Below, piece by piece: positions 45,908 through 54,553 of a DNA stretch of 64,000 nt. The first letter of the stretch is position 1. Each line of letters opens with the position of its first letter. This stretch comes from Flavobacteriaceae bacterium (GTDB lineage Bacteria; Bacteroidota; Bacteroidia; Flavobacteriales; Flavobacteriaceae). Location: the NCBI GenBank assembly GCA_003443635.1, contig CP031964.1:186001-250000 (forward strand), written 5' to 3'. The notes beneath the pieces were generated by a model. The model saw nothing but the letters and a program-made list of their open reading frames with translations. It did not search any database and was not told where the DNA came from. Made by a program: the position numbers and the translations under genes.

Positions 45908-46046
45908 TCTAAACTAATTAACTTAAAAGCACTGTTATTGTTGCAAAAGTATGATATTTATCAGTATTTCATCGTCAAATAAGTTTAAAAAACCACAAAC
46001 GATATTAAAAGTTCTTTAAGCGTTATTTTTTAAGCAGCTCTACTTT

Positions 46047-46054
46047 TATTTTTG
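46047..46054 (+). promoter_or_regulatory. -7 box of the hemA operon
   Basis: TATTTTTG fits TAnnTTTG and lies 25 bp before the hemA ATG at 46079. Confidence 0.5.
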
Positions 46055-46078
46055 CGAACGCAATTCCGAATTCAATAA

Positions 46079-47341
46079 ATGGAGCAATATAATATTTCAA
46101 AAGGAAATTCTTTTTATGCAATTGGTTTAAGTTATAAAAAAGCTGATGCAGAGATAAGAGGTCATTTTAGTCTAGATGATACCTCAACAACTGCAATTTA
46201 TAATCAAGCAAAAGCTAATGGTATTGAAAGTTTAGTTGTAACATCTACATGTAATCGAACTGAAATATATGGGTTTGCACAACACCCATACCAACTTATA
46301 CAGTTACTTTGTGATAATACAAAAGGTACTGTTGAGGAATTTCGTGAAGTTGCCTACATCTATAAAAACAAAGAAGCTGTTTCACATTTATTTAAAGTAG
46401 GTTCTGGATTAGATAGTCAGATTTTAGGAGATTTCGAAATTATAAGTCAATTAAAAGTAAGCGCAAAAATCTCTAAAAAACATCATTTACTTAATGCTTT
46501 TTTAGAGAGATTAGTAAATGCTGTTATTCAAGCTAGTAAACGCATTAAAACAGAAACAGAAATTTCTTCAGGAGCAACTTCAGTTTCTTTCGCTTCGGTC
46601 CAATATATCTTAAATAATATTGAAAATGTTTCAAGTAAAAATATTTTACTCTTTGGAACAGGGAAAATAGGTAGAAATACGTGTGAAAATTTAGTAAAAC
46701 ACACTAAGAATGAGCAAATCACACTTATTAATAGAACTAAAGATAAAGCTGAAAAAATTGCAGGAAAATTTAATCTTATTGTAAAAGATTATGCTAATTT
46801 ACAAGAAGAAATCAATGCTTCTGATATTTTAATTGTTGCTACTGGTGCTCAAAACCCAACAATAGATAAACAATTAATTCAAAGCAATACATCACTTTTA
46901 ATTTTAGATTTATCAGTCCCAAAAAATGTAAGTGAAGATGTTAAAGAATTAAATAATGTGTCTTTAGTACATCTAGATCATTTATCTCAGATTACAGATG
47001 AAACTTTAGAAAAACGAAAAGAGCACATTCCTATTGCCGAAGCAATTATTGAAGACGTAAAAAAAGAGTTTAACGATTGGCTAGAAACTCGAAAATTTGC
47101 TCCTACTATTAAAGCATTAAAACTCAAATTGTTAAATTTTGCTGCTTCTGAATTAGAAACACAACGTAAAAAAACCTCTGATTTTAATGAAGCGCAAGCT
47201 GAATTAATTAGCAATAATATAATTCAAAAAATCACGAATCATTTTGCGCATCATTTAAGAGATAACGCAATTCCTACAGATGAAAGTCTTGAACTTATTA
47301 AAAAAGTCTTTCAATTAGAAGAAATCACAAAAAATGTCTAA
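46079..47341 (+). CDS. hemA: Glutamyl-tRNA reductase
   Basis: The 420-residue enzyme makes glutamate-1-semialdehyde from Glu-tRNA. The catalytic Cys58 lies in VVTSTCNRTEIYG. The NADPH-binding part has LLFGTGKIGRNTCENL, and the C-terminal dimerisation helix is present. The length is typical. It opens the plus-strand heme operon, and its stop overlaps the hemC start by 8 bp (ATGTCTAA). The next enzyme, HemL, is not encoded in this window. Confidence 0.96.
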   Translation: MEQYNISKGNSFYAIGLSYKKADAEIRGHFSLDDTSTTAIYNQAKANGIESLVVTSTCNRTEIYGFAQHPYQLIQLLCDNTKGTVEEFREVAYIYKNKEAVSHLFKVGSGLDSQILGDFEIISQLKVSAKISKKHHLLNAFLERLVNAVIQASKRIKTETEISSGATSVSFASVQYILNNIENVSSKNILLFGTGKIGRNTCENLVKHTKNEQITLINRTKDKAEKIAGKFNLIVKDYANLQEEINASDILIVATGAQNPTIDKQLIQSNTSLLILDLSVPKNVSEDVKELNNVSLVHLDHLSQITDETLEKRKEHIPIAEAIIEDVKKEFNDWLETRKFAPTIKALKLKLLNFAASELETQRKKTSDFNEAQAELISNNIIQKITNHFAHHLRDNAIPTDESLELIKKVFQLEEITKNV

Positions 47342-48941
47342 AATATTACGAATTGGTACTCGCGATAGCGAATTGGCGTTATGGCAAGCCAAAACCGTGC
47401 AACATATACTTGAACAATTAGGTCACAAAACAGTTTTAGTTCCTGTAAAATCAACTGGAGATATTGTTCTTGATAAACCACTTTATGAGTTAGGTATTAC
47501 GGGTATCTTCACAAAAACATTAGACATTGCGATGTTAAATGGAGATATTGATATTGCTGTACACTCTTTAAAAGATGTACCAACGGTATTACCTCAAGGC
47601 ATTGTACAAGCTGCTGTTTTAAAACGTGGCAACATAAGAGATACCCTTGTTTATAAAAATAACGAAGAATTTCTGGGGGCTCGAAATGCAGTAATTGCAA
47701 CAGGAAGTTTACGTCGTAAAGCACAATGGTTAAACAGGTATCCTACACATACTATTACAGATATTCGAGGTAATGTAAATTCTCGTTTACAAAAACTAAA
47801 CGATAATGAGGATTGGAATGGCGCTATATTCGCTGCTGCTGGTTTAGGTCGAATTGGATTACGTCCAGAAGAAGCTATTAATCTAGAATGGATGGTTCCT
47901 GCTCCTGCTCAAGGTGCTATTATGATTACTGCTTTAGAAAATGATGAACATACTCGAGCAGTTTGTGCAGAAATTAATCACAAAGAAACCGAAATATGTA
48001 CAGGAATTGAACGTAAGTTTTTAAACTTATTAGAAGGTGGGTGTACTGCTCCTATTGGTGCAATTGCATATATTAAAAAAGGGAAAGAGGATATTGAAGG
48101 GGAAGGAGAAGTTTTATTTCACGGTGTATTATTAAGTACAGATGGAAGTAAAAAAATAGAAGTAAAACGTACTGAAAAACTAGGAGCACATCATGATATA
48201 GCTTCTTACTGTGCTAACTTTATTATTGAACGTGGTGGAAAACGTTTAATGGATGATATTAAAATCTCGAATAAAAAAACCAACATCTTTTCAACTAAAA
48301 AATTAACTAATAGTCAAAAAGATCTGTTTCACAATACTATTAAAGTAGAAAGTGATGATTTTATTAAAATTAGCTTGAATAGAATTAAGCCTCGTATTTT
48401 AAAATCTGAAATTCAAAATGTGATTATTACAAGTCAGAATGCTGTTGAAGCATTGATTACTAACTACTCTTCGGAAGAATTACAATTTAAGAACATATAT
48501 TGTGTTGGGAGACGTACTAAGCGATTAATAGAGCGTAAAATAGGCAAGGTTACACATTCAGAAAATAACGCTAAAAAACTAGCTAATTATTTAATCGAAT
48601 TTATTGAAGGCACAGAAGTAACCTATTTTTGTAGTGATTTACGTTTAGATGATTTACCAGCAATTCTAACAGAAAATAATATCACTGTAAAAGAAGTAGA
48701 AGCTTACAACACTAAATATGATAGTATAAAAATTGATGATACTATTGAAGGAACTATGTTTTATAGTCCATCAACAGTGCAAAGTTTTATATTAAAAAAC
48801 GAAGCCAATAGCATTGCTTTTTGCATTGGTGAAAGCACAGCTAAAGAAGCAAAAAAACATTTTAAAGACGTAAGAATTGCTAAAATTCCAACCGTTGAAA
48901 GTGTTATCGAATTAGTTAATTTACATTATGCTAAAGGATAA
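47334..48941 (+). CDS. hemC: HemC-HemD fusion: hydroxymethylbilane synthase / uroporphyrinogen-III synthase
   Basis: The 535-residue product is longer than HemC alone (about 310). Residues 1-305 are hydroxymethylbilane synthase, with IGTRDSELALWQA at the start and the dipyrromethane-carrying Cys237 in LEGGCTAPIGA. After a linker at about 306-340, residues about 345-535 have the uroporphyrinogen-III synthase pattern (IITSQNAVEALI, YCVGRRTKRLIE, TMFYSPSTVQSF, AFCIGESTAKEA). The fusion performs two consecutive steps, from porphobilinogen to uroporphyrinogen III. There is no separate hemD in the operon, which supports the assignment. Confidence 0.93.
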   Translation: MSKILRIGTRDSELALWQAKTVQHILEQLGHKTVLVPVKSTGDIVLDKPLYELGITGIFTKTLDIAMLNGDIDIAVHSLKDVPTVLPQGIVQAAVLKRGNIRDTLVYKNNEEFLGARNAVIATGSLRRKAQWLNRYPTHTITDIRGNVNSRLQKLNDNEDWNGAIFAAAGLGRIGLRPEEAINLEWMVPAPAQGAIMITALENDEHTRAVCAEINHKETEICTGIERKFLNLLEGGCTAPIGAIAYIKKGKEDIEGEGEVLFHGVLLSTDGSKKIEVKRTEKLGAHHDIASYCANFIIERGGKRLMDDIKISNKKTNIFSTKKLTNSQKDLFHNTIKVESDDFIKISLNRIKPRILKSEIQNVIITSQNAVEALITNYSSEELQFKNIYCVGRRTKRLIERKIGKVTHSENNAKKLANYLIEFIEGTEVTYFCSDLRLDDLPAILTENNITVKEVEAYNTKYDSIKIDDTIEGTMFYSPSTVQSFILKNEANSIAFCIGESTAKEAKKHFKDVRIAKIPTVESVIELVNLHYAKG

Positions 48942-48991
48942 AAAACAAATTACTAAGTAACAAAATACAGTAGGTATCTACTAATAAAAAT

Positions 48992-50020
48992 ATGGGTATA
49001 AAAAACGATTTATATTTAAGAGCTTTAAAAGGAGAAACTGTTGAACGTCCTCCTGTATGGATGATGCGTCAAGCTGGACGTTATTTACCAGAGTTTATGG
49101 CTATTCGTGAAAAATATGATTTTTTTACACGCTGTCGCACTCCTGAGCTAGCAAGTGAAATTACTGTACAACCTATACGTCGTTATGGTATGGATGCAGC
49201 TATACTGTTTAGTGATATTTTAGTGATTCCTCAGGCGATGAATATTGAAGTAGAAATGAAGCCAGATTTTGGGCCTTACCTACCTAATCCTGTTCGCAAT
49301 CAAAAAGATGTAGATAATGTTATTGTTCCGGATGTTAATGTAGAGCTTGATTATGTAATGCAAGGTATAAAAGCAACTAAAGAACTTTTAAATAATGAAA
49401 TCCCTTTAATTGGATTTGCTGGATCACCTTGGACAATCTTATGTTATGTTATTCAAGGGCAAGGGAGTAAAAATTTTGATAAAGCTAAAGGATTTTGTTT
49501 TACACAGCCTGTTGCAGCGCATCAATTACTTCAAAAAATAACAGATACTACTATAGCATATTTAAAAGCAAAGGTAAAAGCAGGTGTTAATGCTGTTCAA
49601 ATTTTTGATTCTTGGGGCGGAATGTTATCACCTACAGATTATCAAGAGTTTTCTTGGCAATACATTAATCAAATTATCGAAGCATTAAAAGATGATGCTC
49701 CTGTAATTGCTTTTGGAAAAGGATGCTGGTTTGCTTTACAAGATATGGCAAAAAGTAATGCTGCTGCTTTAGGAATAGACTGGACGGTGTCTGCAAGAAA
49801 TGCGCGCTACCTAACTGGTGGAAATATAACTCTGCAAGGTAATTTTGATCCATCCCGATTATTATCGCCGCCTTCAGACATCAAAAAAATGGTTACCCTA
49901 ATGATTAATGAATTTGGGAAAGATAAATATATTGTAAATTTAGGTCACGGAATTTTACCAAATATTCCTCTCGATAATGCCAAAGCATTTATCGATGCTG
50001 TAAAAGAATATAATGCTTAA
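48992..50020 (+). CDS. hemE: Uroporphyrinogen decarboxylase
   Basis: The 342-residue product has the family's first signature [15 protein letters not shown] and the second near [13 protein letters not shown]. It removes four carboxyl groups from uroporphyrinogen III to give coproporphyrinogen III. The length is typical. It follows hemCD after 50 bp, and its stop overlaps the start of the EI24 gene by 8 bp (ATGCTTAA). Confidence 0.96.
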   Translation: MGIKNDLYLRALKGETVERPPVWMMRQAGRYLPEFMAIREKYDFFTRCRTPELASEITVQPIRRYGMDAAILFSDILVIPQAMNIEVEMKPDFGPYLPNPVRNQKDVDNVIVPDVNVELDYVMQGIKATKELLNNEIPLIGFAGSPWTILCYVIQGQGSKNFDKAKGFCFTQPVAAHQLLQKITDTTIAYLKAKVKAGVNAVQIFDSWGGMLSPTDYQEFSWQYINQIIEALKDDAPVIAFGKGCWFALQDMAKSNAAALGIDWTVSARNARYLTGGNITLQGNFDPSRLLSPPSDIKKMVTLMINEFGKDKYIVNLGHGILPNIPLDNAKAFIDAVKEYNA

Positions 50021-50816
50021 AAATATAACAGAAGGAATAAAAGCATATAGTCAAGCTCTTGAGTTAATGTCTAAACTCAAGCTCTGGAAATATTTTGCAA
50101 TTCCGATTGTTATAAGTCTCATTACTTTTGTTTCTATTTTTATTGCCGCTTATGGGCTATCAGATAATTTAGGACATTATATTGCTAAAATTTGGATTTG
50201 GGATTGGGGTAAAGATACTTTTACTACTTTTAGTGAAATAGTAGGAGCTGCTATAATTATTGTAATTGGATTAATTTCTTATAAACACATCATAATGGCT
50301 ATTTCTGCACCATTTATGAGTCCTGTATCAGAGAAAATAGAAACGCATTTAATTGGATATGATGCAGAACATCAACACAGAAATACATCTTTTCAAGAAC
50401 AACTTATTAGAGGTCTTAAAATAAATATTAGAAATTTATTTAGAGAGCTTTTTGCTTCTATCATCATTATTATAGGTGGGTTTATCGTTCCTTTTATTGG
50501 GAATTTTATTTCGACCATTCTCTTATTTGTGATTCAGGCTTATTATGCAGGCTTTGGTAATATGGATTATACTTTAGAGCGTCATTTTAGATATAAAGAA
50601 AGTATTCGCTTTGTACAGCGTAATCGCGGGGTTGCTATCGGTAACGGTATTGTATTTATGTTGTTTTTATTAATTCCTGTTATTGGTGTTATTATTGTTT
50701 TACCGCTATCTGTAACAGCAGCATCCATTAAAACTGTTGAGTTACTAAAATCTAACCCAAAACAAATCGAGTTTAAAATGGCAGATATTAAATCTGATGA
50801 AATAGAAAAGTTATAA
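50013..50816 (+). CDS. EI24/CysZ-like membrane protein
   Basis: The 267-residue protein has about four membrane-associated hydrophobic stretches ([68 protein letters not shown]). It has the overall layout of the EI24/CysZ domain family, members of which include a sulfate permease. The conserved segment [14 protein letters not shown] supports this. It is translationally coupled to hemE. The transported compound is unknown; its place in a heme operon does not by itself show a role in heme synthesis. Confidence 0.8.
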   Translation: MLKNITEGIKAYSQALELMSKLKLWKYFAIPIVISLITFVSIFIAAYGLSDNLGHYIAKIWIWDWGKDTFTTFSEIVGAAIIIVIGLISYKHIIMAISAPFMSPVSEKIETHLIGYDAEHQHRNTSFQEQLIRGLKINIRNLFRELFASIIIIIGGFIVPFIGNFISTILLFVIQAYYAGFGNMDYTLERHFRYKESIRFVQRNRGVAIGNGIVFMLFLLIPVIGVIIVLPLSVTAASIKTVELLKSNPKQIEFKMADIKSDEIEKL

Positions 50817-50820
50817 TCAA

Positions 50821-51357
50821 ATGTTTGAATTTGATTATTTTCATATTAATCCAATTGACACAAAAGACACATGGTCTTTATGTGATTTTGTAGTTTCTAA
50901 TGAAGATCGTCTAAAATCGTTTTTCCCAGAAACATTAGCTCAAAATTTAACTCCTGATCTGTCTAAACGCTTCACTGAAAAAAAAGTACAACAATTCAAG
51001 AATAAAGAAGAGTTTCTATTTACTATAAAGGAAAAAGAATCACATCATATCTCTGGTTTAGTTTATTTAAAAGAATTAGATTGGGAGAAAAAACAAGGTG
51101 AATTTGCATATTGTATAGGATACCAATATGAAGGCAAAGGCTTAACTAGTAAATCAATAAAAATACTATCGCAATATGCGTTTAATAACTTAAAGTTGAA
51201 AACACTTCAAATTATAGTTCATAAAACAAATATTAGCAGTATCAAAGTTGCTGAAAATTGTGATTTTACCTGGCAACGCACTTTAAAAAACGCATTTACT
51301 CCACCTGGTAAGGAGTCATTAGACATGGAGTTGTATGAATTATATTATGAAAGATAA
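50821..51357 (+). CDS. GNAT family N-acetyltransferase (RimJ/RimL-like)
   Basis: The 178-residue protein has the GNAT fold pattern with acetyl-CoA-binding region IGYQYEGKGLTSKSIKIL, followed by LQIIVHKTNISSIKVAENCD, typical of ribosomal-protein or spermidine-type acetyltransferases. The acceptor is unknown. It lies 4 bp after the EI24 gene and overlaps the start region of hemF, so it belongs to the heme operon by transcription only. Confidence 0.88.
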   Translation: MFEFDYFHINPIDTKDTWSLCDFVVSNEDRLKSFFPETLAQNLTPDLSKRFTEKKVQQFKNKEEFLFTIKEKESHHISGLVYLKELDWEKKQGEFAYCIGYQYEGKGLTSKSIKILSQYAFNNLKLKTLQIIVHKTNISSIKVAENCDFTWQRTLKNAFTPPGKESLDMELYELYYER

Positions 51358-52249
51358 ATTTTATCAATACATACAGGAATTACAAGATCAAATTACTTCT
51401 AAATTAGAGGTAATTGACGGTACAGGAAAGTTTCAAGAAGATTTATGGAAACGCCCTGAAGGCGGTGGTGGTAGAACTCGTGTTATCGAAAACGGTACCG
51501 TTTTTGAAAAAGGAGGTGTTAATATTTCTTCAGTTCACGGAAAACTCCCAGATACAATGCAAAAATATTTTGGAGTTGAAGATGCTGATTTTTATGCCTG
51601 TGGATTAAGTTTAGTATTACATCCAAAAAATCCAATGGTACCTACAGTACATGCTAATTGGCGGTATTTTGAAATGTATAACCAACAAGGTGAATTAGTC
51701 GATAGTTGGTTTGGTGGAGGGCAAGATTTAACACCTTACTATTTATTTAAAGATGACGCAACTCATTTTCATCAAATTTGTAAAATAGCTTGTGATAAGC
51801 ATCATCCAAAATTTTACTCAATATATAAAACAAAATGTGATGAGTATTTCTGGAATGCACATCGAAATGAAGCTCGTGGTATAGGAGGTTTATTTTTTGA
51901 TTACTGTAAAGCATCAGAAGAGATGACCATGGAAAACTGGTATGATTTTGTAACCGAAGTAGGGAATAGTTTCCTTGAAAGTTATGTGCCAATCGTTAAA
52001 AAAAGAAAAGATTTATCTTATGATAATACACACCGTGATTGGCAAGAAATTAGACGTGGACGTTACGTTGAATTTAATTTAGTTCATGATAAAGGCACAC
52101 TTTTCGGTTTAAAAACTAATGGTCGTATCGAAAGTATTTTAATGAGCTTACCACCTCATGTGCAGTGGGTTTACGATTATCATCCTAAAGAAGGAAGCAA
52201 AGAAGCTAAACTTTTAGAAATTTTAAAACAACCTATAGATTGGGTTTAA
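51347..52249 (+). CDS. hemF: Oxygen-dependent coproporphyrinogen-III oxidase
   Basis: The product has the HemF landmarks RPEGGGGRTRVIENGTVFEK, PTVHANWRYFEM and WFGGGQDLTPYYLF. It uses O2 to convert coproporphyrinogen III to protoporphyrinogen IX, so the organism can make heme aerobically. The start at 51347 (MKDKFYQYIQELQ, 300 residues) is preferred over the ATG at 51335, which adds four residues inside the acetyltransferase gene. Both overlap the upstream stop at 51357, which suggests translational coupling. An oxygen-independent HemN is not seen in the window. Confidence 0.95.
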   Translation: MKDKFYQYIQELQDQITSKLEVIDGTGKFQEDLWKRPEGGGGRTRVIENGTVFEKGGVNISSVHGKLPDTMQKYFGVEDADFYACGLSLVLHPKNPMVPTVHANWRYFEMYNQQGELVDSWFGGGQDLTPYYLFKDDATHFHQICKIACDKHHPKFYSIYKTKCDEYFWNAHRNEARGIGGLFFDYCKASEEMTMENWYDFVTEVGNSFLESYVPIVKKRKDLSYDNTHRDWQEIRRGRYVEFNLVHDKGTLFGLKTNGRIESILMSLPPHVQWVYDYHPKEGSKEAKLLEILKQPIDWV

Positions 52250-52275
52250 TCATTATTTAAAAACTACTAACTAAT

Positions 52276-53049
52276 ATGTGGCGATTATTTAAACGCGTAT
52301 TTTTAATTATTAACTGGAAAACATTTGTAATCACCAGTTTGGCAATAGCTTCTACATCTATTTGTTTACATTTTGAAATTAAAGCTGATTTCCCATTAAC
52401 TCTAATAGGAACTGCTATTGTATTTCCAATTGTGTTTTCTATTGGAGGCGCATACAAACGTCGTGAAGTTGCTTTAGACGAATATGGTTCTATAAAAGCA
52501 CATGGTAGGTCTTTATATTTTGCAGTATCTCATTGGCTAGAAAATCCACCTGAAGAACTTAAAACAGAATTAAAAATACATCTTGGTGGCTTATTAAGTT
52601 CTTGCAAGGAAATTTTCACACAACCCGTTAGTGATTTAGAAAAAAACGAAAAAGAAGTATATCATAGCTTTAATAAGTTATCCCAATTTATAAAAACAAT
52701 GCGTACTCATGGTCTACCATCTGGAGAAGCATCTCGTTCTAATCAATTTTTAAGTAAAATGATGATTTCTTTTGAGCGAATAAAACATATTTATCAGTAT
52801 AGGACTCCACGAACACTGCGTACCTATAGTGATATTTTTATAGTGATATTGCCCATAATTTATGGACCTCATTTTGCAGAAAGTGTATCCAGCTATAGTT
52901 ATGGGTTACAATTTGCTGTTCCTGTTTTATTTAGTGTTATTTTAGTAGCATTAGATAACATACAATCACATTTAGAGAATCCTTTTGATCAACAAGGAGA
53001 GGATGATGTATATATTAATGCGGATAAGTTTATTAGGAATTTAGATTAG
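52276..53049 (+). CDS. Bestrophin-like membrane protein
   Basis: The 257-residue protein has two N-terminal and two C-terminal hydrophobic segments. Sequence features recall bacterial bestrophins, a family of anion channels (PF01062): YRTPRTLRTYSDIFIVILPI and IQSHLENPFDQQGEDDVYIN near the end. The length fits the shorter bacterial forms. The assignment is moderate and the ion is not predicted. It lies in the middle of the heme operon between hemF and the thioesterase gene with short gaps. Confidence 0.7.
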   Translation: MWRLFKRVFLIINWKTFVITSLAIASTSICLHFEIKADFPLTLIGTAIVFPIVFSIGGAYKRREVALDEYGSIKAHGRSLYFAVSHWLENPPEELKTELKIHLGGLLSSCKEIFTQPVSDLEKNEKEVYHSFNKLSQFIKTMRTHGLPSGEASRSNQFLSKMMISFERIKHIYQYRTPRTLRTYSDIFIVILPIIYGPHFAESVSSYSYGLQFAVPVLFSVILVALDNIQSHLENPFDQQGEDDVYINADKFIRNLD

Positions 53050-53051
53050 TT

Positions 53052-53486
53052 ATGGAGCATTACAGAAAGCTAGAGAAAATGTATCTCAATGCTAATTTTA
53101 ATAAAGAAATTTATCAATCTACAACTGTTAAAATTGATAAAGAGTTAGCACAAATACAACTCACTATAGAGCCTAAGTATTTTCATGCATTAGGAGCAAT
53201 TCATGGATCGGTATATTTTAAATTGTTAGATGATGCCGCATTTTTTGCTGTAAATTCAATTGTTAAAGATGTATTTGTACTTACTACTAACTTTAATATT
53301 AATTTAGTACGTCCAGCTAATGAAGGGATTATTACTGCCATTGGAAAGGTGAAATTTAAATCAAAGCATTTGTTTATTGCAGAAAGCACCTTAGTAAATG
53401 AAAATGGAAAAGAGATTGGATTTGGTTCTGGGCATTTTGCAAAAAGTAAAATTGCATTAACTGAAGATATAGGATATAAATTATAA
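53052..53486 (+). CDS. PaaI-type hotdog thioesterase
   Basis: The 144-residue hotdog-fold protein has the PaaI-type catalytic segment HALGAIHGSVYFKLLDDAAF, with later strands TTNFNINLVRPANEGIITAI. It should hydrolyse an acyl- or aryl-CoA; the substrate is unknown. It lies 2 bp after the bestrophin-like gene and 3 bp before hemB, inside the heme operon. Confidence 0.88.
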   Translation: MEHYRKLEKMYLNANFNKEIYQSTTVKIDKELAQIQLTIEPKYFHALGAIHGSVYFKLLDDAAFFAVNSIVKDVFVLTTNFNINLVRPANEGIITAIGKVKFKSKHLFIAESTLVNENGKEIGFGSGHFAKSKIALTEDIGYKL

Positions 53487-53489
53487 AAT

Positions 53490-54482
53490 ATGTTCCCATT
53501 AAGAAGAAACAGACGTTTGAGAAACAATGAAACTATTCGTGGTTTAATAAGAGAAAATAGTATTACAGCAAACGATTTTTTAGTACCCCTTTTTATTGTA
53601 GAAGGTGAAAATGTTAAAGAAGAAATCGCATCAATGCCTAATTATTATCGATACAGCTTAGATACTTTAGAAGAGGAATTAAAAGAACTTTGGTCATTGG
53701 GTTTAAAATCAGTTTTACTCTTTGTAAAAGTACCTGACAATTTAAAAGATAATGCAGGTAATGAAGCCTTAAACCCTAACGGATTAATGCAACGTTCCAT
53801 AAAGTTAATTAAAAGTTTGTATCCCGAAATGATTGTGATGACAGACGTGGCATTAGATCCATATTCATCTTATGGTCATGATGGAATTGTTGCAAACGGA
53901 AAAATTATTAATGATGATACAGCAGATTTTTTAGCACAAATGAGTTTATCACATGCCCAAGCTGGTGCTGACTTTGTTGCACCTAGCGATATGATGGATG
54001 GCCGTATTTTGCTAATCCGTGAAACTCTTGAAGATAATGGATTTACAGATGTAGGTATTATGAGTTATAGTGCTAAATACGCATCTGCTTTTTATGGTCC
54101 GTTTCGTGATGCTTTAGATTCTGCCCCTGTTGATATGCTAGATATTCCTAAAGACAAAAAAACATATCAAATGGACTCTGCTAATCGTATCGAAGCACTT
54201 CGTGAAACAGAAATGGATATTGATGAAGGAGCAGATATTATTATGGTAAAGCCAGGGATGGCGTATTTAGATATTGTTCGTGACGTAAAAAATGAATTTG
54301 ATGTTCCTGTTGCGGTTTATCAAGTGAGTGGTGAATATGCAATGATTAAAGCTGCAGCAGAAAAAGGATGGCTTAATCATGACGAAGTTATGCTAGAAAG
54401 CATAATCGCTTTTAAACGTGCTGGAGCCAATATCATTGCTAGTTATTTCGCTAAAGATGTGATTAGAATTATAAGTGTATAG
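53490..54482 (+). CDS. hemB: Delta-aminolevulinic acid dehydratase (porphobilinogen synthase)
   Basis: The 330-residue enzyme joins two 5-aminolevulinate molecules to give porphobilinogen. The active-site lysines are in SYSAKYASAFYGPF and DIIMVKPGMAYLD. The segment DVALDPYSSYGHDG lacks the Cys cluster of the zinc type, so a metal of the Mg-dependent type is likelier. The length is typical. It ends the operon, and a decayed second copy of its 3' end lies at 56255-56353, after the inserted dCTP deaminase cassette. Confidence 0.96.
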   Translation: MFPLRRNRRLRNNETIRGLIRENSITANDFLVPLFIVEGENVKEEIASMPNYYRYSLDTLEEELKELWSLGLKSVLLFVKVPDNLKDNAGNEALNPNGLMQRSIKLIKSLYPEMIVMTDVALDPYSSYGHDGIVANGKIINDDTADFLAQMSLSHAQAGADFVAPSDMMDGRILLIRETLEDNGFTDVGIMSYSAKYASAFYGPFRDALDSAPVDMLDIPKDKKTYQMDSANRIEALRETEMDIDEGADIIMVKPGMAYLDIVRDVKNEFDVPVAVYQVSGEYAMIKAAAEKGWLNHDEVMLESIIAFKRAGANIIASYFAKDVIRIISV

Positions 54483-54515
54483 AATATTTTGTTCTAAGAA
54501 AATTCTTATTTTTTT
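54481..54515 (+). terminator. AT-rich terminator after hemB
   Basis: The hairpin AGAAT(A)TTTT / AAAATTCT is followed by an AT stretch with seven consecutive T. It lies directly at the hemB stop codon and would separate hemB from the dCTP deaminase gene. Confidence 0.5.
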
Positions 54516-54553
54516 AGATTTATTTTCGTAGATTTAATTTAAATTTTAAATCT

